DNA of 64,000 bases, from positions 1 to 64,000 of the forward strand of contig NZ_JASJUU010000006.1 in assembly GCF_030125375.1 (NCBI RefSeq), in the 5' to 3' direction. A program made the translations under genes and the position numbers. Below the pieces are notes generated by a model. The model did not search any database. It saw only the letters and a program-made list of their open reading frames with translations, and was not told the DNA's origin. Each line of letters starts with the position of its first letter. The first letter of the stretch is position 1. Positions 17,659-26,432 of this stretch are shown here, in pieces. Origin of the DNA: Pseudoalteromonas umbrosa (GTDB lineage Bacteria; Pseudomonadota; Gammaproteobacteria; Enterobacterales; Alteromonadaceae).

Positions 17659-17682
17659 AAAGGCGCCAATGGCGCCTTTTTT
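17657..17682. terminator. Bidirectional terminator after lptG
   Basis: AAAAAGGCGCC-AAT-GGCGCCTTTTTT overlaps the lptG stop codon. The A/T tracts on both sides let it serve lptG and the convergent RDD gene, which ends at 17689. Confidence 0.88.
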
Positions 17683-17688
17683 GAGGTC

Positions 17689-18186
17689 CTAATCTAAACT
17701 ATCGTAAACTTTTTTATTTTCTTCTTTGCTCAGTACTAGCACCTCAGTCCTACATAGCAAATCTTGTAATGCGCGTTTGTGCTTAATATCAAAGAGAACA
17801 AGTAAGTTCCCCAACCCTAATAAGGCTGCCAGGCTTCTCAGTATAGCTTGAGGCCAAGTTAGCAATTGACCATTGGGGTTTTGTACTTTAAGTCGCCAAG
17901 CTCTCATACCGATTGTTTGACCGCTCTTTGTCCAGAAATAAGAAAAGAAAGATACTGACACTATAACAAGCAAAGATGAGCGGCTGTAATACAAAGCTGG
18001 CGTTGATTGAATGAGAGCAGAAACATCTTCATGACCTTCTAGCGAATACCAGCCTAGAGATATCATACCTTGAACCAAGCCCAAGAAAACCACTGTTGTG
18101 AGCATCGCAAAAGCAATAACAACGAGCGCATCATATATTAACGATGCAACCCTTCTATTAAACCCAGCACGAGGAAAAGCAGACAT
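17689..18186 (-). CDS. RDD family membrane protein
   Basis: This 165-residue protein has the RDD pattern: FNRRVASLIYDALVV at the start, then hydrophobic helices at about 20-42 and 68-88, and the conserved SGQTIGMRAWRLKVQN block. RDD proteins are small inner-membrane proteins; some relatives are reported as ion antiporters, but no general role is known. It is a single gene, convergent with lptG. Confidence 0.88.
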   Translation of the reverse strand: MSAFPRAGFNRRVASLIYDALVVIAFAMLTTVVFLGLVQGMISLGWYSLEGHEDVSALIQSTPALYYSRSSLLVIVSVSFFSYFWTKSGQTIGMRAWRLKVQNPNGQLLTWPQAILRSLAALLGLGNLLVLFDIKHKRALQDLLCRTEVLVLSKEENKKVYDSLD

Positions 18187-18313
18187 TTAAAAACCTATAT
18201 AAAACTGTATCGCAATATTCTACACATAATATAGGCACGAATTGATAAAACCTCGATATTTTATGATTTTGGTCAAATACACAGCACTTGAACATATTTA
18301 TTAAAAAAACTGC

Positions 18314-18341
18314 TTGCGGGGCTGTCACATATTTGTATAAT
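18314..18341 (+). promoter_or_regulatory. Sigma-70 promoter of tRNA-Leu
   Basis: TTGCGG (18314-18319), a 16-bp spacer and a perfect TATAAT (18336-18341) are followed by a GC-containing discriminator GCAGGGC, a feature of stringently controlled stable-RNA promoters. The tRNA starts 94 bp downstream. Confidence 0.65.
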
Positions 18342-18434
18342 GCAGGGCATAGAGACGAGGGCAAATAAAAAAAGCCTAAGCTCAAAGTGGTTTTTCTTTA
18401 TCTTCTCCAAGTTAGAAGATTAAAGAAAAATGAT

Positions 18435-18519
18435 GCCAGTGTGATGGAATTGGTAGACATGACGGATTCAAAATCCGTTGCCTTCGGGCGTGGCGGTTCA
18501 AGTCCGCCCACTGGTACCA
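18435..18519 (+). tRNA. leuX: tRNA-Leu (anticodon CAA)
   Basis: An 85-nt tRNA with the long variable arm of leucine tRNAs. The acceptor arms GCCAGTG and CACTGGT pair (one G-U), the anticodon loop is TTCAAAA giving CAA (reads UUG), the variable arm is TGCCTTCGGGCGT-like, the T arm holds GGTTCAAGTCC, and CCA is encoded at 18517-18519. The symbol is by analogy to the E. coli CAA isoacceptor. No attachment-site duplication is seen downstream. Confidence 0.95.
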
Positions 18520-18527
18520 CTTTTTAT

Positions 18528-18556
18528 AGCCTCAGATTTTTCTGAGGCTTTTTTAT
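18528..18556 (+). terminator. tRNA-Leu terminator
   Basis: AGCCTCAGA-TTT-TCTGAGGCT followed by TTTTTTA starts 9 bp after the CCA end. It is a strong intrinsic terminator. Confidence 0.9.
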
Positions 18557-18644
18557 TTCTATTTCAATATTTTACACTTCATATTAATGCCTGCATTTAC
18601 ATTATAAAAATCGCTCTTAATGAATTTGATTTTTAAGTTTTATG

Positions 18645-18887
18645 CTATTTTTGTAGCTTTATTGGCGCTTTATAAACACTCAGTAGATAACTCTTCTCTT
18701 TTGGGGAAAGCTTAAGCCCTTCGAGAATTTCCATATCGATTTTGACAGGTTCGTCGTGTCTAATCATGTAAATAATAGAGTCAGCAAGACGTACTTTATT
18801 TCGTGTGGACATTTGTATGTAGGTTGTATAAATAACAGCAGGTACTATGAGTATCAATAATACGAATAGGGCTATGAAAATTTCCAT
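18645..18887 (-). CDS. Small membrane-anchored hypothetical protein
   Basis: This is an 80-residue protein that I do not recognise. Residues 3-22 form one strongly hydrophobic helix (N-out or N-in anchor); the rest is a charged soluble tail of about 55 residues. The ribosome site is weak (GAGAAA upstream of the ATG at 18887). It stands alone between tRNA-Leu and the histidine kinase, divergent from the latter. The hydrophobic start and charged tail look like a real protein, but the evidence is only moderate. Confidence 0.6.
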   Translation of the reverse strand: MEIFIALFVLLILIVPAVIYTTYIQMSTRNKVRLADSIIYMIRHDEPVKIDMEILEGLKLSPKEKSYLLSVYKAPIKLQK

Positions 18888-19062
18888 TTTGTTTCTCGCA
18901 GGCAGTAGTCAAAAACAATGATGTCAATTGTTGGCATAAAATAGTTCATAAAAAGATAATATGACTTTGAAATGCCCACTTTTGAGAAAAAGTTTAATGA
19001 ATACCATAATAATTTTCTTCGACTAAACTTTAGTTGGGGCGAAATATAGTTTGGGGAAGATT

Positions 19063-20871
19063 GTGCAGTTAAGGCAGTCACTTTTACTTTTTAAAACAGC
19101 AGCTGTGGGTTCTGCTATCGTGATCATTGTTGCGAGTTGGTTTCTGTATGATCAGTTGCAGCAAACAAGACTGTTAAATGATCATCTGTTTCAACTACAA
19201 ACACAGATCCAGCGTTTACTTGACCAAGAAGAGCGCTTTCTGATAGAGCGTCAAAGAGATAGTCTATCTTCCATTGAAGATGATAGGTTCTCTTACAGAG
19301 AAAGCTACAGTGTCTTGCTCAGTATGTTAGTTGCCCAACAACGAGATCTAGATCTATTGTTTAAGTTAGATGAGGAAGTAAAACGTTTTACTCTTAAATA
19401 TGAACAGCTTGCTTCAATGCAAGCGCTATTAGGGTACGATAAAGAGGAGGGCGTTTACGGTAACTTTAGACGGCAAGCACATGCGTTACAAGATATTGCC
19501 AAGCAAACCTCACACCCACAATTAGAAATACTTTTGCTTGAATTACGGCGTCGAGAAAAAGATTTTTTGTTGCGACTCGACCCAAATTATTTATTAATAC
19601 ATCAAGATCTATTAGCTCGGACAGAGCTGCTCATTACTACCCAGTTTCCCGAAAAGTCGCAGGACTTGATGTCTATACTAAACCAGTATCAACAAGGATT
19701 TAAGACTTATATTAGTGTGTTGCAGAAGCAAGGGTTAGATCACAGTCAAGGCGTCAGGGCTGAATTACATCAATTAAAACTCTCAATCAGAAGCCACTTT
19801 GAGGTTGTATCAAAACAACTGTTTAATGAAGACTTGACTGAGAAGCAAAACTTAATCCTCACATGTCTTGTGATCATTGTACTTATTAGCTGTTTTAGCC
19901 TGCTTTTGTTGTACATTCTTAATACCCGTATTTCTGAGCATATTATTTCTATCAGCCGTGTACTCAAAAACGTTGCACAGCATGAGGATTTTTCGATTCG
20001 CGTTAATATCGATGGAGAAGACGAGATTGCTCAAATAGCCCATCATTTGGATAGTTTACTTGCATTTATAGAAACGTTGCTGGAACGTCTAAGTGCAGCT
20101 CAACAAAGATTGATTGAAGAGGCGAAAATGGCCAGTTTAGGAAATATGGTCAGCGGTTTTGCCCATGAGCTTAATACGCCGTTAGGTGTGGCAATTACTA
20201 GCCAATCTCACCTGAAAGAGCAAGTTGAAGTGCTTAAAAAGGACTTGGAATCAGGACAGTTGCAAAAGCAGACATTAACAAACTTGATAGCAGAGGCTGA
20301 GTCTGCACTGTCTCTACTAGAAAACAATTTATTGAGGACAGCCTCTTTAATTGATGACTTTAAAAAAGTATCGGTACAACAGGAATATGATGAGATACAA
20401 GAGTTCAACCTGAAGGCTCTTGTGAGTGGTGTGCTTGATTGCTATCAACATGAGTTAAGCGCGCCTGATTACCATATGGAGATAGAAATTCCAGAGCAGT
20501 TAATGCTCAAAAGTTACCCAAATGTATTTGTTCAAGTTTTTACCTATAGCCTCAGTAACTGTATTCAGCATGCAAAAAAAGAAGGTCAATTACTTAACAT
20601 AGTTATTTCAGCTTTGGTCGTAAACGATTATATACACCTTTATATTAAAGATGATGGTAAAGGTATAGATAAAGAGTTATTACCTGTTATTTTCGAGCCA
20701 TTTATCACAACACAAAGAAATCAAGGTGGTATAGGGTTAGGTTTAAGTATTATTTATAACCTAGTGACACAAAAGCTAGGCGGGGAAGTGAAAATACAAA
20801 GCCCCGCGCATGGCGGGGCTTGTTTGCATATTATTTTAGCTAATACGTCTTTTCGATTAGTGGGGGGTTAG
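19063..20871 (+). CDS. Orphan sensor histidine kinase
   Basis: This is a membrane sensor kinase of about 602 residues. A first membrane helix lies near residues 5-25, followed by a long helical periplasmic sensor (about 26-265), a second membrane helix (about 266-286), HAMP (about 288-335), a coiled coil, and a dimerisation box FAHELNTPLG with phosphoacceptor His368. The ATPase domain has DDGKGID and GGIGLGLSI. The start is either GTG 19063 (after GGGGAAG) or TTG 19051. No response regulator or receiver domain is nearby, so the partner is unknown. The last 4 bp overlap the convergent DUF885 gene. Confidence 0.9.
   Translation: MQLRQSLLLFKTAAVGSAIVIIVASWFLYDQLQQTRLLNDHLFQLQTQIQRLLDQEERFLIERQRDSLSSIEDDRFSYRESYSVLLSMLVAQQRDLDLLFKLDEEVKRFTLKYEQLASMQALLGYDKEEGVYGNFRRQAHALQDIAKQTSHPQLEILLLELRRREKDFLLRLDPNYLLIHQDLLARTELLITTQFPEKSQDLMSILNQYQQGFKTYISVLQKQGLDHSQGVRAELHQLKLSIRSHFEVVSKQLFNEDLTEKQNLILTCLVIIVLISCFSLLLLYILNTRISEHIISISRVLKNVAQHEDFSIRVNIDGEDEIAQIAHHLDSLLAFIETLLERLSAAQQRLIEEAKMASLGNMVSGFAHELNTPLGVAITSQSHLKEQVEVLKKDLESGQLQKQTLTNLIAEAESALSLLENNLLRTASLIDDFKKVSVQQEYDEIQEFNLKALVSGVLDCYQHELSAPDYHMEIEIPEQLMLKSYPNVFVQVFTYSLSNCIQHAKKEGQLLNIVISALVVNDYIHLYIKDDGKGIDKELLPVIFEPFITTQRNQGGIGLGLSIIYNLVTQKLGGEVKIQSPAHGGACLHIILANTSFRLVGG
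20800..20820 (-). terminator. Terminator of the DUF885 gene, inside the kinase gene
   Basis: On the minus strand AGCCCCGC-CATGC-GCGGGGCT is followed by TTGTATTTT. It lies about 50 bp past the DUF885 stop, wholly inside the coding end of the histidine kinase gene on the other strand. Confidence 0.7.
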
Positions 20872-22697
20872 CTTTTTTTGCTCGCAACCCATTGATCGAC
20901 GAATTGCTCTAGTACGTTAAGTGGAACTGGTCCATTTTTAAGTACAACATCGTGGAATTCACGGATATCAAACTTTTCACCCAGTTCTTTTTTAGCAGCT
21001 TCACGAAGCTCAACAATTTTGATCATACCGATTTTGTATGCTGTTGCTTGGCTTGGCATAACAATATGCCTTTCAACCATTTTAACGGCATCAGACTTAG
21101 CATTAGGCGTGTTGTTTACATAGTAATCAATACCTTCTTGGCGCGTCCACTTCATAGCGTGGATACCAGTATCAACAACTAAACGACATGCACGCCATAG
21201 CTCCATCGCTAGACGACCGAAGTCAGAATAAGGGTCTTCATACAAGCCCATTTCTTTCGGTACTAGCTCAGAGTATAGACCCCAACCTTCTGTGTAAGCG
21301 GTATAGCGGCCAAACTTACGGAACTTAGGCATATTTTCAAGTTCTTGAGCAATTGCAATTTGCATGTGGTGACCAGGTACACCTTCGTGGTAAGCCAAAG
21401 CTTCCATTTGGTATGTCGGCATCGCTTCCATGTCATACAGGTTTGCATAGTAAATGCCTGGACGAGAGCCATCAGGTGTAGGCTGCTGATAAAACGCTTT
21501 ACCTGCAGCTTTTTCACGGAATGCCTCTACACGCTTAACAATCATGTCTGCTTTTGGTTTTACAATGAAGAGTTCATCAAGGCGAGACTTCATGTTGTCG
21601 ATCATAGCTGTGGCATCAGCAAGGTATTTAGCTTTACCTTCTTCGGTATTTGGTAGATAGAACTGCTTATCTGTTCTCATAAACTCCATGAATGCTTTAA
21701 GGTCACCTTTGAAGCCAACCTTTTCTTTGATTTCGCGCATTTCGTCATGGATACGAGCTACTTCTTCTAAACCAATTTTATGGATTTCTGCAGCTGACAG
21801 TTTAGTTGTAGTTGTACGTTCAAGTGCCACATTGAAGAATTTTTCACCTTCAGGGAACTTCCATACGCCATCTCTATCATCAGCACGCTTTTCAAGCTTA
21901 TGTAAATAACTAATCAATTTGCTATAAGCTGGTTTTACAGCAGATGTCAAAGCGTTGTTTGCTTGCGTAATTAACGCGTCTTTTTCGCTTTGAGAAATCT
22001 CTAATTTTGCGACTTTTCTTTTGAAGTCAGCTAATAATGTTGAATCATCGCCAGCTGCGAATGGCGCGCCTTTGATGATGTTTTTGCTTGACTCGATAAC
22101 ATGAGGAAATACAAACTTAGGCGCGATAATACCCGCATCAGCGCGTTTGCCTAAATCTTCGATGAGTTGGTCGAAGACATTGGTTACGCCGTTTAAACGA
22201 GCAATATAAGCTTTCGCATCTTTCACATCAGAGATCTGATGTTGGTTAATCAAAAATGCAGGGATCATCGAGTGAGTGCCAAACATTTGATTCACAGGGT
22301 AAGAGTAACGACGCCATTTAAAGTCTTCGATTTCTTCTTCTAAACCTTGCTTAAATAGGTCATAACTTACTTGAGTTTGCAGGTCTAACTTACTTCTGTC
22401 GATGGCATTAATAGCAGCAAGGTCTTGCTTGACTAGCTCTAGATCTTCTAGTTGACGTGCGTCAGAGCCGTCATCCCATTTATCATAGTCTTTTTTGATA
22501 CCTAGGTAGGTTTGGTAGATAGGACTACGCATTACACTGCGATTAAATGACTCTTCAAATAACGCATTTGCTTTTTCTACTTCACTTTGAACAACTTGTT
22601 GCACAGGAGTGACTGGTTTTGGTTGCTCAGCTGTTTGCTGACAGCCTGCCAGTAACGTTGCTGATATTGCAGCAGCGATGATGGTAAGTTTACGCAT
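20868..22697 (-). CDS. DUF885 family lipoprotein, predicted metallopeptidase
   Basis: This is a 609-residue secreted lipoprotein with a signal peptide ending in lipobox LLAGC (Cys19). The DUF885 domain fills the rest. It contains YHEGVPGHH, an HExxxGH zinc-site pattern, and TEGWGLYSE, which would supply the third ligand. This suggests a zinc-dependent peptidase, as proposed for the family; the substrate is unknown. The C-terminal end overlaps the convergent kinase gene by 4 bp. A perfect 20-bp palindrome lies about 100 bp upstream of its start. Confidence 0.9.
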   Translation of the reverse strand: MRKLTIIAAAISATLLAGCQQTAEQPKPVTPVQQVVQSEVEKANALFEESFNRSVMRSPIYQTYLGIKKDYDKWDDGSDARQLEDLELVKQDLAAINAIDRSKLDLQTQVSYDLFKQGLEEEIEDFKWRRYSYPVNQMFGTHSMIPAFLINQHQISDVKDAKAYIARLNGVTNVFDQLIEDLGKRADAGIIAPKFVFPHVIESSKNIIKGAPFAAGDDSTLLADFKRKVAKLEISQSEKDALITQANNALTSAVKPAYSKLISYLHKLEKRADDRDGVWKFPEGEKFFNVALERTTTTKLSAAEIHKIGLEEVARIHDEMREIKEKVGFKGDLKAFMEFMRTDKQFYLPNTEEGKAKYLADATAMIDNMKSRLDELFIVKPKADMIVKRVEAFREKAAGKAFYQQPTPDGSRPGIYYANLYDMEAMPTYQMEALAYHEGVPGHHMQIAIAQELENMPKFRKFGRYTAYTEGWGLYSELVPKEMGLYEDPYSDFGRLAMELWRACRLVVDTGIHAMKWTRQEGIDYYVNNTPNAKSDAVKMVERHIVMPSQATAYKIGMIKIVELREAAKKELGEKFDIREFHDVVLKNGPVPLNVLEQFVDQWVASKKS

Positions 22698-22799
22698 GTT
22701 TTACCCTTTTTTCTTTTTAAATCTTGTAGACATCATTAGTCTAACTGAAGATAAACCTCAGTGTAGGCCATTATATGCTAAGCGGCGAGCTACAGCTAG

Positions 22800-22819
22800 A
22801 ATATGCATTAATGCATATT
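22800..22819. promoter_or_regulatory. Perfect 20-bp palindrome upstream of DUF885 gene
   Basis: AATATGCATTAATGCATATT is an exact palindrome, located between the hemW stop (22857) and the DUF885 start (22697). It looks like a dimeric regulator site. It matches no operator I recognise; it is not a Fur box. Confidence 0.45.
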
Positions 22820-22856
22820 TTAGCTAAGTAATATCCGTACTGCATGTCACCTAAAT

Positions 22857-23993
22857 TTAGACAAACAATTCTAACAGGTCATTTAAATACCTGTGTCCTT
22901 TATTTGTTACAAACCATGAATCACCTTGCATCTCTAATAACCCTAAGCTAATTGCGTGGTTCAATTGCTGTTCTATTTCAGATTCTTGCAGCCCTGTATA
23001 CGCAGTGAAATTAGATTTAGGTGTTGGCTCTAATAGGCGAAAAGTATTCATAAAAAATTCAAAGGGCCTATCTTCCGGTGCGACATGCCAGCTGTCATAC
23101 AAGTAAGGTTTCGTGAGATCCATATAGCCTCTTGGGTGCTTGACTTTGACAGTACGTAAAATCTGGTTTTGATCTGGTAGCGTAATTTTACCGTGTGCGC
23201 CGCAGCCAATTCCTAGGTAGTCACCAAAGCGCCAGTAATTCAAGTTGTGTTTGCAACGATAATTAGATTTGGCGTAGCCAGATATTTCGTATTGCTGATA
23301 GCCATGTTCTGCCAATAATGTTTGACCAGCTTCTTGTATTGCCCAAAGGGTTTCATCCTCTGGTAATTTTGGAGGCTTAGACGCAAATTGGGTATTAGGC
23401 TCAATGGTTAATTGATACCAAGAAATATGGGGGGGATTTAATTCGATGACTCGTCGTAAATCGCTTAATGCATCGTCAATAGTCTGATTTGGTAGACCGT
23501 GCATCAAATCCATGTTGAAACTGTTTAAACCTGCGTCATGTGCCTCAGCTGCTGCATTTAAGGCTTCTTGTTCGCCATGAATGCGCCCTAGCGCTTTGAG
23601 TTTATCACTTTGCAAGCTTTGTACGCCGATTGATATGCGGTTAATACCGGCTTGCACATAATGTTTGAAACGATCGCTTTCAACGGTACCCGGATTAGCT
23701 TCTAAAGTAATTTCAATATCATCTTCAAAACCAATCAATGCTTCGATTTGTTCGAGCAAGTACACATACGCATCACCAGAAAGTAAGCTAGGTGTACCAC
23801 CACCAACAAAGATACTATGTAGCTTTCGACCTTGTACAAGATGTAAATCTGCTTTGAGGTCGTCTAGAAGGTGACCAATATATTCTTGCTCAGGGATAGT
23901 GCCTTTTTGGCTGTGGCTATTGAAATCGCAATATGGACATTTTTGCACGCACCAAGGCACGTGCACATATAAACTTAATGGAGGGAGATTCAC
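22857..23993 (-). CDS. hemW: Radical SAM heme chaperone HemW
   Basis: HemW is a radical-SAM-fold protein that binds and delivers heme; it was long annotated as an oxygen-independent coproporphyrinogen oxidase. The 378-residue sequence has the iron-sulfur motif C15-VQK-C19-PY-C22, the GGGTPSLLS segment and the HNLNYWRFGDYLGIGCGAHG block, all matching E. coli HemW (378). Its start overlaps the rdgB stop by 4 bp, and it is the last gene of the yggS-proC-yggT-DUF4426-rdgB-hemW unit. Confidence 0.94.
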   Translation of the reverse strand: MNLPPLSLYVHVPWCVQKCPYCDFNSHSQKGTIPEQEYIGHLLDDLKADLHLVQGRKLHSIFVGGGTPSLLSGDAYVYLLEQIEALIGFEDDIEITLEANPGTVESDRFKHYVQAGINRISIGVQSLQSDKLKALGRIHGEQEALNAAAEAHDAGLNSFNMDLMHGLPNQTIDDALSDLRRVIELNPPHISWYQLTIEPNTQFASKPPKLPEDETLWAIQEAGQTLLAEHGYQQYEISGYAKSNYRCKHNLNYWRFGDYLGIGCGAHGKITLPDQNQILRTVKVKHPRGYMDLTKPYLYDSWHVAPEDRPFEFFMNTFRLLEPTPKSNFTAYTGLQESEIEQQLNHAISLGLLEMQGDSWFVTNKGHRYLNDLLELFV

Positions 23994-24583
23994 AGGGTAC
24001 TCTTAAAGTGGGTCATTAATTGTTGCAGTGCTTTCCCTCTATGGCTAATGGCGTTCTTTTCTTCCTTTGTTAGCTCTGCGGCCATTTTTTGTAAACTTTC
24101 GACCCAAAAGACAGGATCATAACCAAAACCACCGTCACCATGCTGCAAGTTGGCGATGGTGCCTTCCCAGCTCGCTTGGCAGATCACGGGCGTTGGATCT
24201 TCAGCATGGCGCATATATACCAATACACACCAGAATCGAGCAGTGCGATAGTCATTACTTGCCATAGCGTCGAGTAATTTATCAATATTTTGCTGATCGC
24301 TTGCGCCGACTCCAGCAAAACGAGCTGAATACACACCAGGTGCGCCATTAAGTGCGTCAACCTCTAAACCTGAGTCATCAGCGATGGCTGGCAGCCCGGT
24401 TTCTTTGGCTGCATGGCGGGCTTTAATGATGGCATTTTCCACAAAAGTAGTGCCGGTTTCTGCCACATCTGACACCTCAAACTGACTTTGAGGTAATACT
24501 TCTATTTGCAGAGACTCAAGCATACCGCCGAGTTCTTTTACTTTGCCTTGGTTGCCTGTGGCCAGCACGATTTGTTTTGTCAT
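23990..24583 (-). CDS. rdgB: XTP/dITP diphosphatase RdgB
   Basis: RdgB hydrolyses non-canonical purine nucleoside triphosphates (dITP, XTP), keeping them out of DNA. It has LATGNQGKVKEL at the start, ADDSGLEVDALNGAPGVYSAR in the middle and the C-terminal SHRGKAL motif. Its length of 197 residues equals E. coli RdgB. It sits between the DUF4426 gene (5-bp gap) and hemW (4-bp overlap). Confidence 0.96.
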   Translation of the reverse strand: MTKQIVLATGNQGKVKELGGMLESLQIEVLPQSQFEVSDVAETGTTFVENAIIKARHAAKETGLPAIADDSGLEVDALNGAPGVYSARFAGVGASDQQNIDKLLDAMASNDYRTARFWCVLVYMRHAEDPTPVICQASWEGTIANLQHGDGGFGYDPVFWVESLQKMAAELTKEEKNAISHRGKALQQLMTHFKSTL

Positions 24584-24588
24584 ATTTT

Positions 24589-25029
24589 TTAATCTACGTA
24601 GAACTTTTGTTGAAACTTTAAGGTTTGATGTTCATTGCCTTGTTGAATACTGAGCTCAAAGCGATAAACATCTTCATTGTAATAATCAAGTTGAGTGAGG
24701 TAATAAATGGCGTCACCCTCGACGACCTGCTTAAAGGTAAGCGGTTTTTTATTTCCCAATAAGTTCTTAGCAAATCCAGAAATTTGCACCTGTTGTGCTG
24801 TTTTTGCTTTATCTGTGGCTAGAACAGAAACGTTGATTAACGCTTTATTTTCATTGCGCACAACACCATATGCTTTGGCGACACTAGGTTGGATAAAGGT
24901 AGATGGGAAGGCAATGTAATGCACTTCCCAATTACCTAACCTCTTGAACTGGCCCCCAGACTCCGAATCTTGCGTATGGCCTGTAAAGGAAATCACTAAA
25001 AGTAAAACTGCTAAAAGATATACTCGCAT
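24589..25029 (-). CDS. DUF4426 family periplasmic protein
   Basis: This 146-residue protein has a cleavable signal peptide (about 1-19, ending near GHTQ) and a beta-rich mature part with LGNWEVHYIAFPSTFI, typical of DUF4426. The family is found between yggT and rdgB in many gammaproteobacteria. Its function is not known; the signal points to the periplasm. Confidence 0.85.
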   Translation of the reverse strand: MRVYLLAVLLLVISFTGHTQDSESGGQFKRLGNWEVHYIAFPSTFIQPSVAKAYGVVRNENKALINVSVLATDKAKTAQQVQISGFAKNLLGNKKPLTFKQVVEGDAIYYLTQLDYYNEDVYRFELSIQQGNEHQTLKFQQKFYVD

Positions 25030-25049
25030 AGTACCTCACTCACATATGC

Positions 25050-25583
25050 TTAATGCATAAAATCCATGACCAAACGTTGTAAGAACATCATGCCAAACAG
25101 CACCACCATAATAGATAAGTCTAGCCCACCTAGAGGAGGAATGATTTTTCTTACTGGGCGTAACAGTGGCTCTGTTAGTTGCTCGAATACAGCGGCGGCA
25201 GGGTTATATCCTTGTACTACCCAACTTAAAAGGGCACGAATAATCAAAATCCAAAAAACCAAACTAAATGCTTCTTTAAGTAAGGTTAACAGTCCACCAA
25301 GCGCTGCTGTTGCTGGGTCCCAGTAGCCACTGAACACCAACATTAATACAGACAGCTTGGCACCTGCGACGATAAATGCAAGGACCAAAGAGGCCACATC
25401 TATGCCTGCAAAGCCAGGGATAATTTTACGTAGGGGGTTCACTGCAAATGAGGTTGCTTTCACCACAGCTTGACTAACCGGGTTGTAAAAATCGACGCGT
25501 GCCCACTGCATCCAAAAGCGCAGTAGTACGACCATTAAAAACAGGTTAAAAACGGTTTCAATTAAAAAATGCATTGCACTCAT
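25050..25583 (-). CDS. yggT: YggT family membrane protein
   Basis: This 177-residue inner-membrane protein has two YGGT repeats. Each has a pair of hydrophobic helices followed by an NP-containing segment and PLR(K/P)-I-P (PLRKIIPGFAGID near 52-64 and LLRPVRKIIPPLGGLD near 138-153). Some relatives take part in osmotic tolerance or in division-site or photosystem organisation; the role here is not shown. It lies 12 bp upstream of the DUF4426 end of the operon and follows proC by 11 bp. Confidence 0.93.
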   Translation of the reverse strand: MSAMHFLIETVFNLFLMVVLLRFWMQWARVDFYNPVSQAVVKATSFAVNPLRKIIPGFAGIDVASLVLAFIVAGAKLSVLMLVFSGYWDPATAALGGLLTLLKEAFSLVFWILIIRALLSWVVQGYNPAAAVFEQLTEPLLRPVRKIIPPLGGLDLSIMVVLFGMMFLQRLVMDFMH

Positions 25584-25594
25584 TTAGAGGGTCC

Positions 25595-26416
25595 TTAAAT
25601 TTGTGTTTCCATTTCCTCAGCACGGGCGATACAAGCATCCATCGCATCTGCCACGGTTTGAGGAAGTTGATTGGCTTTCATTGACTCAATAGCTGCATGA
25701 GTGGTGCCTCCTTTTGAGGTGACGTTTGCACGCAACTGTTCTAAGCTCACATCTGGCTGCGAGACAGCCATTTGGGCGGCTCCCAGCGCTGTTTGCTGCA
25801 CAAGCTGCCTCGCTTGCTGCTCATCAAATCCTAACTGACGGGCTTTTTCCTCAATCGCCTGCATAAACAGAAAAAAATAAGCAGGAGAAGAGCCTGTCAC
25901 AGCAATGATGTCATTGATCTCACTTTCTTCTTTGAGCCAAGTCGTGATGCCTGTGGCGCTAAAAATCGTGTCAACGAATGCTTTTTCCTGATCATCAATA
26001 TCCTGACTAAAGAGTCCGGACACACCGAGGCCGACCAGTGATGGGGTATTTGGCATACAGCGAACGAGTTTGGTGTCACATTGCAGCATGTCTTTTAAAC
26101 GTGAAATAGTAATACCCGCGGCAACAGAAATGATTACTTTATCGCGTAAATCAAGATTTGCTGATTTGAAAGAGTCACACAATGCTTCCATCATCTGCGG
26201 TTTTACCGAAAGCACCACAATGTCAGCACGCGCAATGGCATCTAGGTTATCACTGGTTGTTTGCACTGCGAAGTCGCTTGCAACCTTTTCTAGTTTTGCT
26301 TGATTGCGATTAGTTGCAATAATATTTTGAGCGTTGAATCCATTTTTTAGCATACCGCCAATAATGGCATAGCTCATGTTTCCTGTGCCGATAAATGCAA
26401 TTGTTTTGTTAGACAT
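25595..26416 (-). CDS. proC: Pyrroline-5-carboxylate reductase
   Basis: ProC catalyses the last step of proline synthesis, reducing pyrroline-5-carboxylate with NAD(P)H. It has an N-terminal Rossmann motif FIGTGNMSYAIIGG, VLSVKPQ, and the C-terminal signature around SKGGTTHAAI. The ATG at 26416 gives 273 residues (E. coli 269). An upstream in-frame extension of 16 residues runs into the yggS end and is not conserved. Confidence 0.96.
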   Translation of the reverse strand: MSNKTIAFIGTGNMSYAIIGGMLKNGFNAQNIIATNRNQAKLEKVASDFAVQTTSDNLDAIARADIVVLSVKPQMMEALCDSFKSANLDLRDKVIISVAAGITISRLKDMLQCDTKLVRCMPNTPSLVGLGVSGLFSQDIDDQEKAFVDTIFSATGITTWLKEESEINDIIAVTGSSPAYFFLFMQAIEEKARQLGFDEQQARQLVQQTALGAAQMAVSQPDVSLEQLRANVTSKGGTTHAAIESMKANQLPQTVADAMDACIARAEEMETQI

Positions 26417-26432
26417 ATTCTGTGTTTGGCCT

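Noticed and set aside
18158..18385. 75-residue minus-strand frame before tRNA-Leu
   Set aside because: It overlaps the RDD gene start and the tRNA promoter, and has no coding features.
18435..18560. tRNA-Leu as an integration site for a mobile element
   Set aside because: No repeat of the tRNA 3' end and no integrase are found downstream; the terminator follows directly.
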